Shown: piece by piece, positions 33,796 to 43,661 of the stretch
How positions within the stretch are numbered: the first letter of the stretch is position 1
Layout: every line of letters begins with the position of its first letter
Origin: RGIG9115 sp045649825
GTDB taxonomy: Bacteria; Bacillota; Clostridia; UBA1381
Direction of reading: 5' to 3'
Length of the DNA: 64,000 nucleotides
NCBI GenBank assembly: GCA_045649825.1
Contig: JAZRQO010000028.1
Location: 1-64,000, forward strand
Notes under the pieces: model-generated
Told to the model about the DNA's origin: nothing
Databases searched by the model: none
The model's input: the letters and a program-made list of their open reading frames with translations, nothing else
Program-made: the position numbers and the translations under genes

Positions 33796-34761
33796 TTATT
33801 TGTTAAAAATTTTATATGTTAGCTTTAAAGATATTAAATTCATTAAAAGAAAAACTCTGTGTTTAAGACACATTTTATACCCGAACACAACTTTATTTAC
33901 AAGGTCCCTGCACTCCTTATGAAGTATTCTGTACCGCCTTATAAATGCCTCGTCACACATGTCGGCTCTTTCATAGGTTGCCCACAGAACTCTGATTGAA
34001 GCAACCAGATGAGCCGCCACAATATCATCATCAACTTTGTTTTGTATATAAAATCTTTCACGTTCAAAAAGTGCTTCCATAACATCCAGCCGTCTTGGGG
34101 AATAACTTTTATTCGTTATACTGCCCTTACGCTGAATATAGTAATAGAGCCTGTCTGTAACGGTTGAAATTGTTGTGCAACGGTCAATAATTCTATGGAT
34201 AAGGAATTCATCCTCGTGTATTTTCCCAACAGGAAATCTGAGCCCTTGGAACAAGGATTTCTTAAACAGCTTATTCCACATAACAATATAGTACCAGTTT
34301 CCTCCACGGAGAAGTTGTCTGTAATATTCAGGGCGTGTCAAAGTTTTTCCTGTTATGGGAGAAGCGTCATTAAAATCATCTATCGGCTCTCCTGTTTCAT
34401 ATATATTATTTATACTGCATACCGACATATCCGCTGAATTTTCTTTAAGAGATTCATATAAAATGCGGCACATATCCCCGCTTATATAATCATCACCGTC
34501 AAGAAACATTATATAATCCCCTGTTGCGATATCAAGACCTGCATTTCGCGCAGAAGAAAGCCCATTATTCTCTTTATGAATAACCTTTATTCTTTCGTCT
34601 GTATAATAATCACATATATCACCGCTTCTGTCGGTGGAGCCATCGTTCACAAGAATGATTTCAAGGTTTTTATAGCTCTGCCCGATAACCGATTCAATAC
34701 ACCTTGCAATACAGTTTTCAATATTGTACACAGGTATTATTATACTTATTTTTTCTCCCAT
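33796..34761 (-). CDS. GT2 family glycosyltransferase
   Basis: 321 residues. ISIIIPVYNIENCIARCIES, EIILVNDGSTDRSGDIC and MFLDGDDYI (DxD-like) form the GT-A catalytic domain in the first 110 residues; NKLFKKSLFQGLRFP and IHEDEFL follow, as in many exopolysaccharide GT2 enzymes. It adds an unknown sugar. A 43-bp gap to the next upstream gene holds only a ribosome site. Confidence 0.9.
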   Translation of the reverse strand: MGEKISIIIPVYNIENCIARCIESVIGQSYKNLEIILVNDGSTDRSGDICDYYTDERIKVIHKENNGLSSARNAGLDIATGDYIMFLDGDDYISGDMCRILYESLKENSADMSVCSINNIYETGEPIDDFNDASPITGKTLTRPEYYRQLLRGGNWYYIVMWNKLFKKSLFQGLRFPVGKIHEDEFLIHRIIDRCTTISTVTDRLYYYIQRKGSITNKSYSPRRLDVMEALFERERFYIQNKVDDDIVAAHLVASIRVLWATYERADMCDEAFIRRYRILHKECRDLVNKVVFGYKMCLKHRVFLLMNLISLKLTYKIFNK

Positions 34762-34804
34762 TTTTCCGCCCTCCGGAATAGTTTTTGTTTTTTCTGCCTG
34801 AAAG

Positions 34805-35884
34805 TCAGCTCAGTGGCTTACTTTTTCGGCTTAATGTATACAAAATCATATGAGCTGTCCTGCTAAGAAATGTGTATAACCGCTTGAACACCAACGCTGA
34901 CAAAAACATATTTTTATCAGACAAAAAATATAAAACCTTTAAACTTATATGGGATATATCCCCTACTTTAATTTGCTTTTTTGCTTCCATTACTCTGTCA
35001 TTTTCGTTATGACTACGCATTTTTTGTGACATTTCCTTTAATGTAAGTCTGCAATCTCTCATATTTAAGTTTCCGTATTCAAAGAGCATTGCCTCAACGT
35101 ACCGCCAGGATATATATTTATTGAATTTTTCCCTCATATCCCACATATCAATAATTTCCCGAAGCATATCAATAATCAGGATTTCGTTATCAAATCTGTA
35201 GGGATTATATTTATTCATAAGTGAATTTATCCTGCACATATATGAATAATAGATTTTATCATTATAATAAACTCTGCCTATACCCTGTTTTACAAGTTGA
35301 AGATTAAAAACAGCGTCCTCTGCTGTTTTAACAGCCTCAGAAAAACGTATTTCGCCCAGAGAACTTTTTTTATAAATTCTGTTCCATACCACGTTATTTA
35401 CATTTTGGATGTGTGACAAGTATTCTTCCCTGAATTTAACGCTGTCACGTATGCCGCTTAGCCCATGGGAGTATTTTACACGCTTTAGCACTCTGTCATT
35501 TGAATCGCAAACTTCACTTTCAAAGGAAAATACCACCTGGTCGCAGTCGTGTTGTTCGGCAAGTGAAATATTTTCGGCAAACACCTCACCGATTAAATAA
35601 TCATCAGGGTCCAAAAAATAAACATACTTACCAACGGCTATTTCAAAAGCCTTGTTCCTCGCCGACGATACTCCTCCGTTTTCTTTATGGATTACAGTTA
35701 TACGTTCGTTGGACGCGGCAAGTTCATCGCAAATCTTACCTGAATTGTCTTCAGAACCGTCGTCGCAGATTATAATTTCATAGTCAGAAAAACTTTGGCA
35801 GGTAATAGAATCAATTGCCCTTTTTATGTACTTTTCCACGTTATAAACAGGTATTATAATTGATAACAAACACTCGTGAGCCAT
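34805..35884 (-). CDS. GT2 family glycosyltransferase
   Basis: 359 residues. LSIIIPVYNVEKYIKRAIDSI, EIIICDDGSEDNSGKICDE and VYFLDPDDYL give the GT-A fold; SEAVKTAEDAVFNLQLV is the downstream acid motif often seen in capsule GT2 enzymes. The start codon is one base beyond the DUF1919 stop. The sugar transferred is unknown. Confidence 0.9.
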   Translation of the reverse strand: MAHECLLSIIIPVYNVEKYIKRAIDSITCQSFSDYEIIICDDGSEDNSGKICDELAASNERITVIHKENGGVSSARNKAFEIAVGKYVYFLDPDDYLIGEVFAENISLAEQHDCDQVVFSFESEVCDSNDRVLKRVKYSHGLSGIRDSVKFREEYLSHIQNVNNVVWNRIYKKSSLGEIRFSEAVKTAEDAVFNLQLVKQGIGRVYYNDKIYYSYMCRINSLMNKYNPYRFDNEILIIDMLREIIDMWDMREKFNKYISWRYVEAMLFEYGNLNMRDCRLTLKEMSQKMRSHNENDRVMEAKKQIKVGDISHISLKVLYFLSDKNMFLSALVFKRLYTFLSRTAHMILYTLSRKSKPLS

Positions 35885-35885
35885 A

Positions 35886-36551
35886 TTATTTTACTCCTGT
35901 AAATCTGTATTCTTCGTCACCTGAAAGCCACTTGGCATAGTTAAATTCATTCTCAAAGGGTGCAAAGCCGTTTAATGCCCTCACACTGTAATAACCGATT
36001 TCTCCCTTTCTGCTGTAACACTTATAGGCAAAAAACAGGTCGTTTTTCGTTTCATCAGCCGTGAAAATAACAAGCCGTTTGCATTTTACACTCCGAAGCT
36101 TTGACACTTCATCGGGACTTAGGCCTTTATCGTCAGTTATTATATAAAGATTTTCTTTATCAATACGCTTCTTTCTTTCATCCCATTTACACCTTGCCTC
36201 CTCCTCCGAGGTATAGTGCTGGAAATACACCGTTATATCATCAATTCTTCCAATGGGATAATCATTGGTTTCCTTAAAAACAATAGGAGAACTCACGTAT
36301 CTGTCAATATCTGAAACAAACTTTACAAGGTCTGAGGGAATCATCCATATATTAACCGTGGGTGACATAAACTTAAGCCCCAGGTTATGGGATATCATAC
36401 CTCCGATACAGGTTGAACATATAATTGTGGGAGTGGGCTGTGAGTAGTCGTAGCAGGACCTAATATATTCCACATATTTTTCCTTTTTACGTTTAATATG
36501 GGGAAGCCCTGCCAAAGTATCTTTAAGAAACCTCTTTAATTCTGATTTCAT
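35886..36551 (-). CDS. DUF1919 exopolysaccharide biosynthesis protein
   Basis: 221 residues. IICSTCIGGMISHNLGLKFMSPTVNIWM near residue 40 and YPIGRIDDITVYFQHYTSEEEARCKWDERKKRI mark DUF1919, a family found in polysaccharide loci and often described as a putative transferase. The reaction is unknown. It is followed after one base by a GT2 gene. Confidence 0.88.
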   Translation of the reverse strand: MKSELKRFLKDTLAGLPHIKRKKEKYVEYIRSCYDYSQPTPTIICSTCIGGMISHNLGLKFMSPTVNIWMIPSDLVKFVSDIDRYVSSPIVFKETNDYPIGRIDDITVYFQHYTSEEEARCKWDERKKRIDKENLYIITDDKGLSPDEVSKLRSVKCKRLVIFTADETKNDLFFAYKCYSRKGEIGYYSVRALNGFAPFENEFNYAKWLSGDEEYRFTGVK

Positions 36552-36563
36552 ATTTACGTCCTT

Positions 36564-37622
36564 TCAGACAGTTATTTTTTCTATCTCTTTTATATATTCC
36601 TTTTCGTCCTCCATTACGGAAAGGAGAAATTTTTCGCAGTTTGATTCAAACTCTTCCGTATCAAACCCGATGTAATATTCATATATTTTATCAGCGATTT
36701 TTTCGTCGTTTTCGTCAAGGCTTATTCCAAGACCGTTTTTATCAATTAATTGTCCCGAGAAAGTACGGATGTTTGCAAACATCGGTTTTTTCATTATCAT
36801 ACCGTCGTAGAACTTATTTGCAAGGGCGGGGTAATTTACAAAGCTGTAAGGGTAGTTGTAGCAAATCAAGTCAAAGGATGTGAGAATGTTCGTTTTTTCC
36901 TCTTCCCTGTATGCCCCTGCAACATACACATTATCATAGGAGGATGCGAATTCACGAAGCCTATCAACATCATCCCCGCCGCCATGGATACGAAATTCAA
37001 ACCTTGAATCGTTACCGAAAATTCCAATGAGCTTTTTAAGATACTCATATTCTCTTAAAACTCCTATATAGCCCATAACAATTCTGCCTTCATTTTTTTT
37101 ATCGCATTTAAGCTTTCGGGTTATGTAGGATTTATCCTGAAAATTATGGGAAACCACCGGTGCTTTATTTGTTTTTATATACTTTTTAAAGCCGGGAGAG
37201 GAAACACACATACCAAGAGAATAATCTGCAATTTTGTTTACGATGTATCCATAGGGCTTTATATACTCATAGGAAGTATCTCTGTAATCAAAGAAATATC
37301 TGTTTTTATATTTAATCAAAGTACCGAGCATAAGAAGTGCAGTCTGAGTTGTAAGAATAACAAGCTTATCGTACTTATTATCCCTTATAACTTTTTTGAC
37401 AAATCTAGAAAATCTCACAAAAGGCATAAGCTTTTTAAACTTTGGAGCATAGCGGTCAAGAGTTTCGGTATATGTATACATATTCTCCCCATCATTACGG
37501 GCAACACCGCTTCTGTCCCAATGGATTATGTGATATTCTTCACCTTTTTTTTCAAGAACTGTGATATACTTTTTGACAAAAGGGCTTAGTTCTATTTGCC
37601 CCACACAAACTATTCCTACCAT
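36564..37622 (-). CDS. GT4-like glycosyltransferase (GT-B fold)
   Basis: About 352 residues. An N-terminal Rossmann half (VGIVCVGQIELSPFVKKYITVLEKKGEEYHII) and a C-terminal half with RIVMGYIGVLREYEYLKKLI and FRIHGGGDDVDRL indicate GT-B fold. The E-x7-E motif usual in GT4 is not clear; KPMFANIRTFSG takes its place, so the match is distant. I start at the ATG at 37622; a TTG two codons earlier is possible. It follows another GT-B gene by 10 bases. Confidence 0.8.
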   Translation of the reverse strand: MVGIVCVGQIELSPFVKKYITVLEKKGEEYHIIHWDRSGVARNDGENMYTYTETLDRYAPKFKKLMPFVRFSRFVKKVIRDNKYDKLVILTTQTALLMLGTLIKYKNRYFFDYRDTSYEYIKPYGYIVNKIADYSLGMCVSSPGFKKYIKTNKAPVVSHNFQDKSYITRKLKCDKKNEGRIVMGYIGVLREYEYLKKLIGIFGNDSRFEFRIHGGGDDVDRLREFASSYDNVYVAGAYREEEKTNILTSFDLICYNYPYSFVNYPALANKFYDGMIMKKPMFANIRTFSGQLIDKNGLGISLDENDEKIADKIYEYYIGFDTEEFESNCEKFLLSVMEDEKEYIKEIEKITV

Positions 37623-37632
37623 TTTCAAACAC

Positions 37633-38775
37633 TCATTTCAACATTTCTTCAAATTCTGCTTTAGCTTTTCCATTAGTAAGCTCGCAATTGATTTGCTTTA
37701 TGGGCGCATCCCCCATAATTATTGTTTTAAGCTGATTATAAATATCAACGTCTGAATTTTTTACAACCCATCCGTTTTCTTCGCCTATTATTTCCTCTGC
37801 AGAAGTTGTATCCGTTGTAAACACAGGTGTGCCGAAGCACAAAGCCTCACCATAAACCATGGGAGCTGCTTCATTATATGACGGCACCAATACAATATCT
37901 GCATTCTTAAAATAGGGATAAGGATTTTTCAACTGTCCCAGAAAAATTACATTCTCTCCAAGTCCGCACCTGTCCGCTTCAGAAACTGCAGCATTGTAAA
38001 GGGGGCCATCACCTGCTATATACCATTTAAAGCTTCCGCCCTCCGCCTTTATACGCTCAAAAATAGGAAGCATACGCAAAATCCCTTTTTCTTCGCTTAT
38101 TCTTGCAGATGTAAACAAGTTAACACAATCCTTTGAAAGAATGACGGGATATTCGTCTGAGAGCTTTGCTATTTTTTCAAAATCATACATATTATGTACA
38201 GAGTATGTTTTAAGCCCCGGTACTACTTCATCAAATACCCTCTTGCAGGAATCGGAAACGCATGCAACTGCTGAGAATTTTTTATAAAGGGCTATATTAT
38301 ACGGATTATTTCCTATATAATTTTTCATATCACAGTGAACGAAAGAAATCTTTTTGGGAGCTTTTGTACTGTACAGAACGAACTCGTTGCAACCGCCGTA
38401 AAACGTCTTTTGCTCGGAATTTTGCATATAAGAAACCGAAGCATCATAGTTTTCTTTTATCCTCTGCATTTTTGAGAGCATAGTATAGGAAAAACCGCTG
38501 CCGAAAACCCTTGAAGCAATCACCCACAGGCTTCGCCACAGTGCTGTTAAAATACTGTCGGCACGTGCTTCTGCCTGACTCATACCCATTATTTTTGTAA
38601 AAGCATTACCTTTTAGTATTCTTACATTTTCGGGAATATCCGAAAGCAATGCTCCTGATGGGTTAAAGAGCATAAGAGTTACATCATGATACTTTGCCGT
38701 TTCAGTTAAAAGATTGGCAAGAGATTTCTGAATTCCTCCCACTGCCATATTGTTGTTTACAATTAAAAGCTTCAC
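37633..38775 (-). CDS. GT4 family glycosyltransferase
   Basis: 380 residues. VNNNMAVGGIQKSLANLL at the start (GGIQ is the GT4 acceptor loop) and LFTSARISEEKGILRMLPIFERI, WYIAGDGPLYNAAV, VIFLGQLKNPYPYFKNADIVLVPSYNEAAPMVYGEAL (with the E-x7-E motif) in the C-terminal half. A retaining transferase of the capsule type. It overlaps the metallophosphoesterase gene by 4 bases. Confidence 0.93.
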   Translation of the reverse strand: MKLLIVNNNMAVGGIQKSLANLLTETAKYHDVTLMLFNPSGALLSDIPENVRILKGNAFTKIMGMSQAEARADSILTALWRSLWVIASRVFGSGFSYTMLSKMQRIKENYDASVSYMQNSEQKTFYGGCNEFVLYSTKAPKKISFVHCDMKNYIGNNPYNIALYKKFSAVACVSDSCKRVFDEVVPGLKTYSVHNMYDFEKIAKLSDEYPVILSKDCVNLFTSARISEEKGILRMLPIFERIKAEGGSFKWYIAGDGPLYNAAVSEADRCGLGENVIFLGQLKNPYPYFKNADIVLVPSYNEAAPMVYGEALCFGTPVFTTDTTSAEEIIGEENGWVVKNSDVDIYNQLKTIIMGDAPIKQINCELTNGKAKAEFEEMLK

Positions 38776-39644
38776 TTTGTCTTCAGCTCCACAATATTGA
38801 TTTCCGATGTGTTAAATATACGGGGAACGTTCTTTCTGTTTGCAATTCCCGAAGATAGGAACATCGTGCTGTTACCTATTTTATACTCACCTTTTAAGTA
38901 TTTATCTGCACCGAAATGAGTGCTTAGTATATATTCACGTATTCCCTTAATATTTACAATACCCCCGTGAAGATGTCCTGCGAGAACAATGTCATATCCC
39001 GTTTCTGCCAGCATATCAAAGTACTGTCCTCTATGGAAAAGCAAGACGGATAACACGGTTTTGTCCAAGGTGTTATAAAGCTTTGTGGTTTTTTCCTTCG
39101 CTTTTTTTCTGAAAATTTCACCCGCTTCACCTGTATCGTCATAAAGAGAATCGCCATATCCTACAAGGTTAATAAGCTCTCCGTTTTTCTCAATTGTTTT
39201 AACACTGTCATTAAGAAAGTGTATATTCAAGCCTTCGAGCTTGTCTTTTATCAAAGGCGTTTCGGTTCCGTTTTCAGAATTGCTCCAGATTTCGTGGTTT
39301 CCGTACACATAATACACGTCAGTGATTTCGGTAAGACCTTCCATAAGCTTTACAGCGTTGGTGAAATCGGTGGTGTTCATATCAACCAAATCACCTGTAA
39401 CGCATATAATGTCCGGTTCCGCTTCACGGAAAGCTTTATGTATTTTTTTATAATTATCGGAATTGTGAAAATCTGATATAACCCCGATTCTGTAGCCATC
39501 AAAGTTTTTTGGAACTTTTGGAGATGCGTAAGTGTACTCAACAGTCACCACACGGCTTGAATCGTATATTATATATCCCGCAGTTGCCGCAACCGCCATA
39601 ATTAAAATAACTAAAATAATTCCCGCAAGCTTTTTCATAAACAC
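38772..39644 (-). CDS. Membrane-anchored calcineurin-like metallophosphoesterase
   Basis: 290 residues. A membrane anchor (IILVILIMAVAATAGYIIY) is followed by the dimetal motifs: GVISDFHN (D-x-H), VTGDLVD (GD), VYGNHE (GNH) and LAGHLHGG (GHxH). This resembles YkuE/YaeI-type phosphoesterases that act on lipids or phosphodiesters outside the membrane. In a polysaccharide operon it could recycle a lipid carrier or trim a phospho-linked polymer; this is inference. Confidence 0.9.
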   Translation of the reverse strand: MFMKKLAGIILVILIMAVAATAGYIIYDSSRVVTVEYTYASPKVPKNFDGYRIGVISDFHNSDNYKKIHKAFREAEPDIICVTGDLVDMNTTDFTNAVKLMEGLTEITDVYYVYGNHEIWSNSENGTETPLIKDKLEGLNIHFLNDSVKTIEKNGELINLVGYGDSLYDDTGEAGEIFRKKAKEKTTKLYNTLDKTVLSVLLFHRGQYFDMLAETGYDIVLAGHLHGGIVNIKGIREYILSTHFGADKYLKGEYKIGNSTMFLSSGIANRKNVPRIFNTSEINIVELKTK

Positions 39645-39648
39645 CTCA

Positions 39649-41085
39649 TTATATATCGGTTTTTTGGGTTATAGCTTTAACCCTTACTCTTTTAGGAGCG
39701 GGTTCACCCTCTCCGTCTTCTTCGTCCTCAGGCTTCACTCTGAAAGCCTTAACTATTTCAATGGTAAGCACGCCTATTACAGACATAAATCCTACTATGA
39801 ACACAACCAGAAGCAAATATATTGCAAGGCTTATTGTTGTGTAATAATTCACACCTGTAAGAGGTGATACATGGGCTGTTGATGCATAATTGTTATAGTC
39901 CGATATAACTGCATTTGCAGTTTTATTAAGCTCCATAAGACGGGACTTGGTTGATTTAAGATTTGCCTCAATTTCTGCAGTGAGTGCTGCAGTATCAATA
40001 TTTTCGTCCAACGGTGCTGTAAATTTTGCAATAACAGTATCGCAATAGTTTGCTTTAACAAGAAGATTGTTTGCCGACACACAGTTGTCAACATAGCTGT
40101 TTATAAGGTTATCATAGGTTGTTGTAGCATTTTTTGAAGCATAATCCTCATGCACCTGGTCTATGATTGCAAGATTATCATCATTCTGCTCCGTGGTGGT
40201 ATTATACGCATTTGGGACGTTCTCATTTGCAACAGAAAAACTGTCCATACGTGTTTTTGCAACTTCTGCTCCGTCCATAAAATTAATTCGGTCGAGAAGA
40301 TAATATTCTTTTTTCTGAGTATATCTTCTGATTAGCAGCGACTCATCCTTTGTAATCTGACCTCTGTATATGTCGGCATATATTTCGGATATGTCAAACT
40401 CTTCAAGATACCTGTATTCCTTTGCAAGGTCCTGAAAGTTAAGACCCGTAGATGTTGACCTGAAGCTTTGATCACGGCTTGAATAGCTCTCCATTGTAGT
40501 TATAATATCGTCTATATTTTCGCTCATCATTTCTGCCATATCTATATAATCGAAGCTACCCATTTCCTCGCTGTAGGCAACGTCGTTTATAGATGCAAGC
40601 TGTGCATACTTCTGATTATAGAATGATATATAGTTATCCACAACGGACTCTAAAATGCTTCTCGTCTGATTGGGACTTTCTCCAACTTTACCCGCGTATG
40701 TTATAGAGAAAGTATTGGGATAGTATTCGTACTTTTCTCCGTCTTTTTCTTTTGCTTCTTTAATTTCCTTTTCGGTATTTGGAATTATGGGGGTTATGGA
40801 AATTCTTGTTCTTAATGAATCAACGGTTTTCTTAAGGGAAAGATCATCTATTACATCTGTCAGAACATTTGGCGAAACTATTTCATTATAATCAAACTTT
40901 GTTCCGTCGGGAGTATTTCCATTGAGTATGCAGGAATCGTTAAGCTGAAGAATAACTGTTGAATTATAGGTCTGTTTCTTATTTACATAACCGTAAGTGC
41001 CGAGGATTGATATAACTACAGCCAGCGCGATAGCCAACTTCCACTTGTAAATATATTTAAATATATCCCAGATAGTTATACTCAT
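39649..41085 (-). CDS. Wzz-like chain-length protein, copy 2 (no kinase domain)
   Basis: 478 residues. Two membrane helices (WKLAIALAVVISILGTYGYV at about 15 and ISLAIYLLLVVFIVGFMSVIGVL near the end) bracket a long extracytoplasmic helical region, the plan of Wzz/capsule co-polymerases. No Walker A or Tyr-rich tail is present. It is homologous to the preceding gene: TPDGTKFDYNEIVS here against NPDGSRFNISEIVS there. The two overlap by 4 bases. It probably sets polymer length with the Wzy-like protein. Confidence 0.8.
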   Translation of the reverse strand: MSITIWDIFKYIYKWKLAIALAVVISILGTYGYVNKKQTYNSTVILQLNDSCILNGNTPDGTKFDYNEIVSPNVLTDVIDDLSLKKTVDSLRTRISITPIIPNTEKEIKEAKEKDGEKYEYYPNTFSITYAGKVGESPNQTRSILESVVDNYISFYNQKYAQLASINDVAYSEEMGSFDYIDMAEMMSENIDDIITTMESYSSRDQSFRSTSTGLNFQDLAKEYRYLEEFDISEIYADIYRGQITKDESLLIRRYTQKKEYYLLDRINFMDGAEVAKTRMDSFSVANENVPNAYNTTTEQNDDNLAIIDQVHEDYASKNATTTYDNLINSYVDNCVSANNLLVKANYCDTVIAKFTAPLDENIDTAALTAEIEANLKSTKSRLMELNKTANAVISDYNNYASTAHVSPLTGVNYYTTISLAIYLLLVVFIVGFMSVIGVLTIEIVKAFRVKPEDEEDGEGEPAPKRVRVKAITQKTDI

Positions 41086-42482
41086 AATTTCGCCTCCTCT
41101 TCCTGCAATTCTTCTTTTGATTCTTCTGAATCTATTTTTTCTTTAATACGCTCAATTCGCCACTTTATAAACATAGGTGTAACAAAGTAAAGTCTGAACG
41201 CAAGGGTTACTAAGAACAAAATTATAACAAAGTTCACGGCAAATCTCGATAAAGGCAAAGAAAAACCTTTTGACGGGAGATTAAATGTTATATAGTTCTT
41301 AGTTTTATTTTCAAGATATTCACTATCAGTCATAAGTGCAACAGAAGATATTTTTTCAAGGTTTGTGCAGAGGGCTTCTATCATTTTATCTGCAGTAGCC
41401 GCCGCATCTTCGTCCACTGCATAATCTGTAGTGTATTTCTCCACAAGGTAGTTTTTCTCATCTATTGCTTTCTTAAATATATTTGCATCAATACCTGCAT
41501 TATATGAACGCATTGCAAGGTTATCAAGGCCTGTTTTTGTTCGGCTCATATAGTATTCAGACTGCTTATCAACAGACGGGATAAAAGCTATACCTGTTAT
41601 GAACGGGTCGTATATTTCAAGAGCACTTTTAGAAATTTCCGATGCCTGAATACTTGACTCGTATTGCATAAGCTTTTTATCTGCAAGGTACTGCTGCTTT
41701 CTTATAAATTCACCCGTATCGTTTGAAATCCTGTTCTGTATTATGTATGCACGAAGCTTTTCAAGGTCCTGGTCCCTTAAATTAATAAGCATATTTGTAA
41801 GATTTTCAAAGGTATATCCCGTATCCTCCGAACGGAAAGCAGGACTTTCTCCGTGATGCTTACTGAGATAGGTTATCATTGACCCGATTTTATCGGACAA
41901 AACTCTTTGTATTTCATAATAATCATAATCACCGAAAGCAGTTGAAATGTCAAATTCAAGAATTACATTTTTTTCGGAATACTTATTAAAGAAATATTCA
42001 TTATAAGCTTTTGAAAGAGCATGTATGAAATCTATAGTTCTGTTCTTTGCAAGCTTTTTCTTTTGGGAGTAGTAAACATCAAATTCGGAAGGGTTATATC
42101 TGTAGTTCGAGCCTGATGCAATTGCTGCAGTTGTTTTTTCAATTGCAGAAAGAGGCATCTTGGAATCAATGGTAATTCTTGATTTTAAGCCCTCTACAGT
42201 AAGAGAATTATCTCCCATTACGGAAATCGCTTTTTTCAAAACTTCATCCGATACTATTTCAGAAATATTAAATCGGCTTCCGTCAGGGTTAAGACCTTCC
42301 TTGGCACCTTCATAGTTAAGTGTAACTATCATTGAATTGATATATGATGAAGAGATTCCCTGCACAGTCGTAAGAATGACTGAAAGCACAAGGGAGATTG
42401 CAAGAATCATCGCAACCTTTTTCTTGCTGAGATTCAGCACTCTCCAATAAAAACTAAGTACTATTCGTTTTATATATCTCAT
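41082..42482 (-). CDS. Wzz-like chain-length protein, copy 1 (no kinase domain)
   Basis: 466 residues. Helices at KKVAMILAISLVLSVILTTVQGI and FAVNFVIILFLVTLAFRLYFV bracket an extracytoplasmic domain with coiled-coil character (DKIGSMITYLSKHHGE, LINLRDQDLEKLRAYIIQ). The short acidic cytoplasmic tail lacks ATP-binding motifs. A tandem paralogue follows. Most Gram-positive Wzy systems have one such adaptor with a separate BY-kinase; no kinase gene is in this operon. Confidence 0.8.
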   Translation of the reverse strand: MRYIKRIVLSFYWRVLNLSKKKVAMILAISLVLSVILTTVQGISSSYINSMIVTLNYEGAKEGLNPDGSRFNISEIVSDEVLKKAISVMGDNSLTVEGLKSRITIDSKMPLSAIEKTTAAIASGSNYRYNPSEFDVYYSQKKKLAKNRTIDFIHALSKAYNEYFFNKYSEKNVILEFDISTAFGDYDYYEIQRVLSDKIGSMITYLSKHHGESPAFRSEDTGYTFENLTNMLINLRDQDLEKLRAYIIQNRISNDTGEFIRKQQYLADKKLMQYESSIQASEISKSALEIYDPFITGIAFIPSVDKQSEYYMSRTKTGLDNLAMRSYNAGIDANIFKKAIDEKNYLVEKYTTDYAVDEDAAATADKMIEALCTNLEKISSVALMTDSEYLENKTKNYITFNLPSKGFSLPLSRFAVNFVIILFLVTLAFRLYFVTPMFIKWRIERIKEKIDSEESKEELQEEEAKL

Positions 42483-43661
42483 TTACATACTCCTTTCCTT
42501 TTGTATGGAAAAATTCATTGCACACATAATTATTATATTTATATAAGGTTTAAAAACATACAGGGTAAGGGACATTGAAAACGCCATAACCGCCACAAAT
42601 GCACATGCATAATAGGGCTCCCGCCGCCAATTGCGGAAAAAGCAGGTGCATATAAGTGCAAAAAACATAACAAGCCCCAGTACTCCCTGGTCGGTTAACA
42701 CCTGAAAGAATTGATTATGAGCAGCTCCCACGTTATCGTGAACCTTTGCCGCGCCAAGAATTTCCGTTGTTGACCACATTCCCGAGCCACGGATTAGCCT
42801 GGCAGGGCTATCTGCCGCATATTGTATAAGATATTTCCACACATCAAACCTGCCTGCGCCTCCGTCTTCCACAACAGACTCCACACTGTATCTCGTCTGC
42901 ACGTCTTCGGGAAGAAGAGGAAACACAACAGTTACAACAACCACTGCACAAAATACACAAAGCAGAATTATTGCAATCTTCGCCTTTATACTTCTTATTG
43001 CAAGCATTATGCAAAGGAATATTCCTATCAGAATTCCGATAAGACCGCCTCTTGAGCCTGTTCTAAGCACTGAATACATAATAAGTAACAAAAGAACTAC
43101 GTAAAAAGGCATTATTTTACTTTTTTCCACAATTCGTTTCATACAAATCATTACCGGCATAATGAAGTAGGCGCAGAACTGATTAGGGTCTTCCGCAAAT
43201 CCCAGAACTCTTACGATTATTCTGTTTTCATAGCTGTTTACAGTTTCGGTACTTGTGAGGCACAAATATGTACATATTATTCCCACACCAATCCATGCAG
43301 TTTCTATGAGTGCTCTTTCCTTTTCGTTATACACTCTCACTGATATAAGTATAATTGCAATATATGCAGAGAGCATATCCGTAGTTGAAGTAATTGCCTG
43401 CTGACTTCTTAGCATAAACAAACCCGTCAGTGTATATGCAATGTATATGGAGTATATGAAGTGCACTCCATTAAAACGAAGCTCTTTTCTTTCACCTATA
43501 ATCAGTTTATATGCCAGCACCGCAAGTACGGGCATAGTGATAAGCTTAAGTAGCGAGCCGAAAGGCGTTGTTACCACTGTAAATGGCAGACACAGGAAGT
43601 AAATGCCCACCACAAAGCTGTCTATGCTGATGTCTTTTAAATAAGCTATGAGCTTATTCAT
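42483..43661 (-). CDS. O-antigen ligase/polymerase-like membrane protein (Wzy)
   Basis: 392 residues with about ten to twelve membrane helices. The large outer loop carries the family pattern GSRGGLIGILIG followed by RFDVWKYLIQYAADSPARLIRGSGMW and GAAHNQFFQVLTDQGVLGLVMF (the H-N motif of Wzy_C). In this context it is most likely the repeat-unit polymerase. It sits directly between a GT2 gene and the two Wzz-like genes. Confidence 0.88.
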   Translation of the reverse strand: MNKLIAYLKDISIDSFVVGIYFLCLPFTVVTTPFGSLLKLITMPVLAVLAYKLIIGERKELRFNGVHFIYSIYIAYTLTGLFMLRSQQAITSTTDMLSAYIAIILISVRVYNEKERALIETAWIGVGIICTYLCLTSTETVNSYENRIIVRVLGFAEDPNQFCAYFIMPVMICMKRIVEKSKIMPFYVVLLLLIMYSVLRTGSRGGLIGILIGIFLCIMLAIRSIKAKIAIILLCVFCAVVVVTVVFPLLPEDVQTRYSVESVVEDGGAGRFDVWKYLIQYAADSPARLIRGSGMWSTTEILGAAKVHDNVGAAHNQFFQVLTDQGVLGLVMFFALICTCFFRNWRREPYYACAFVAVMAFSMSLTLYVFKPYINIIIMCAMNFSIQKERSM

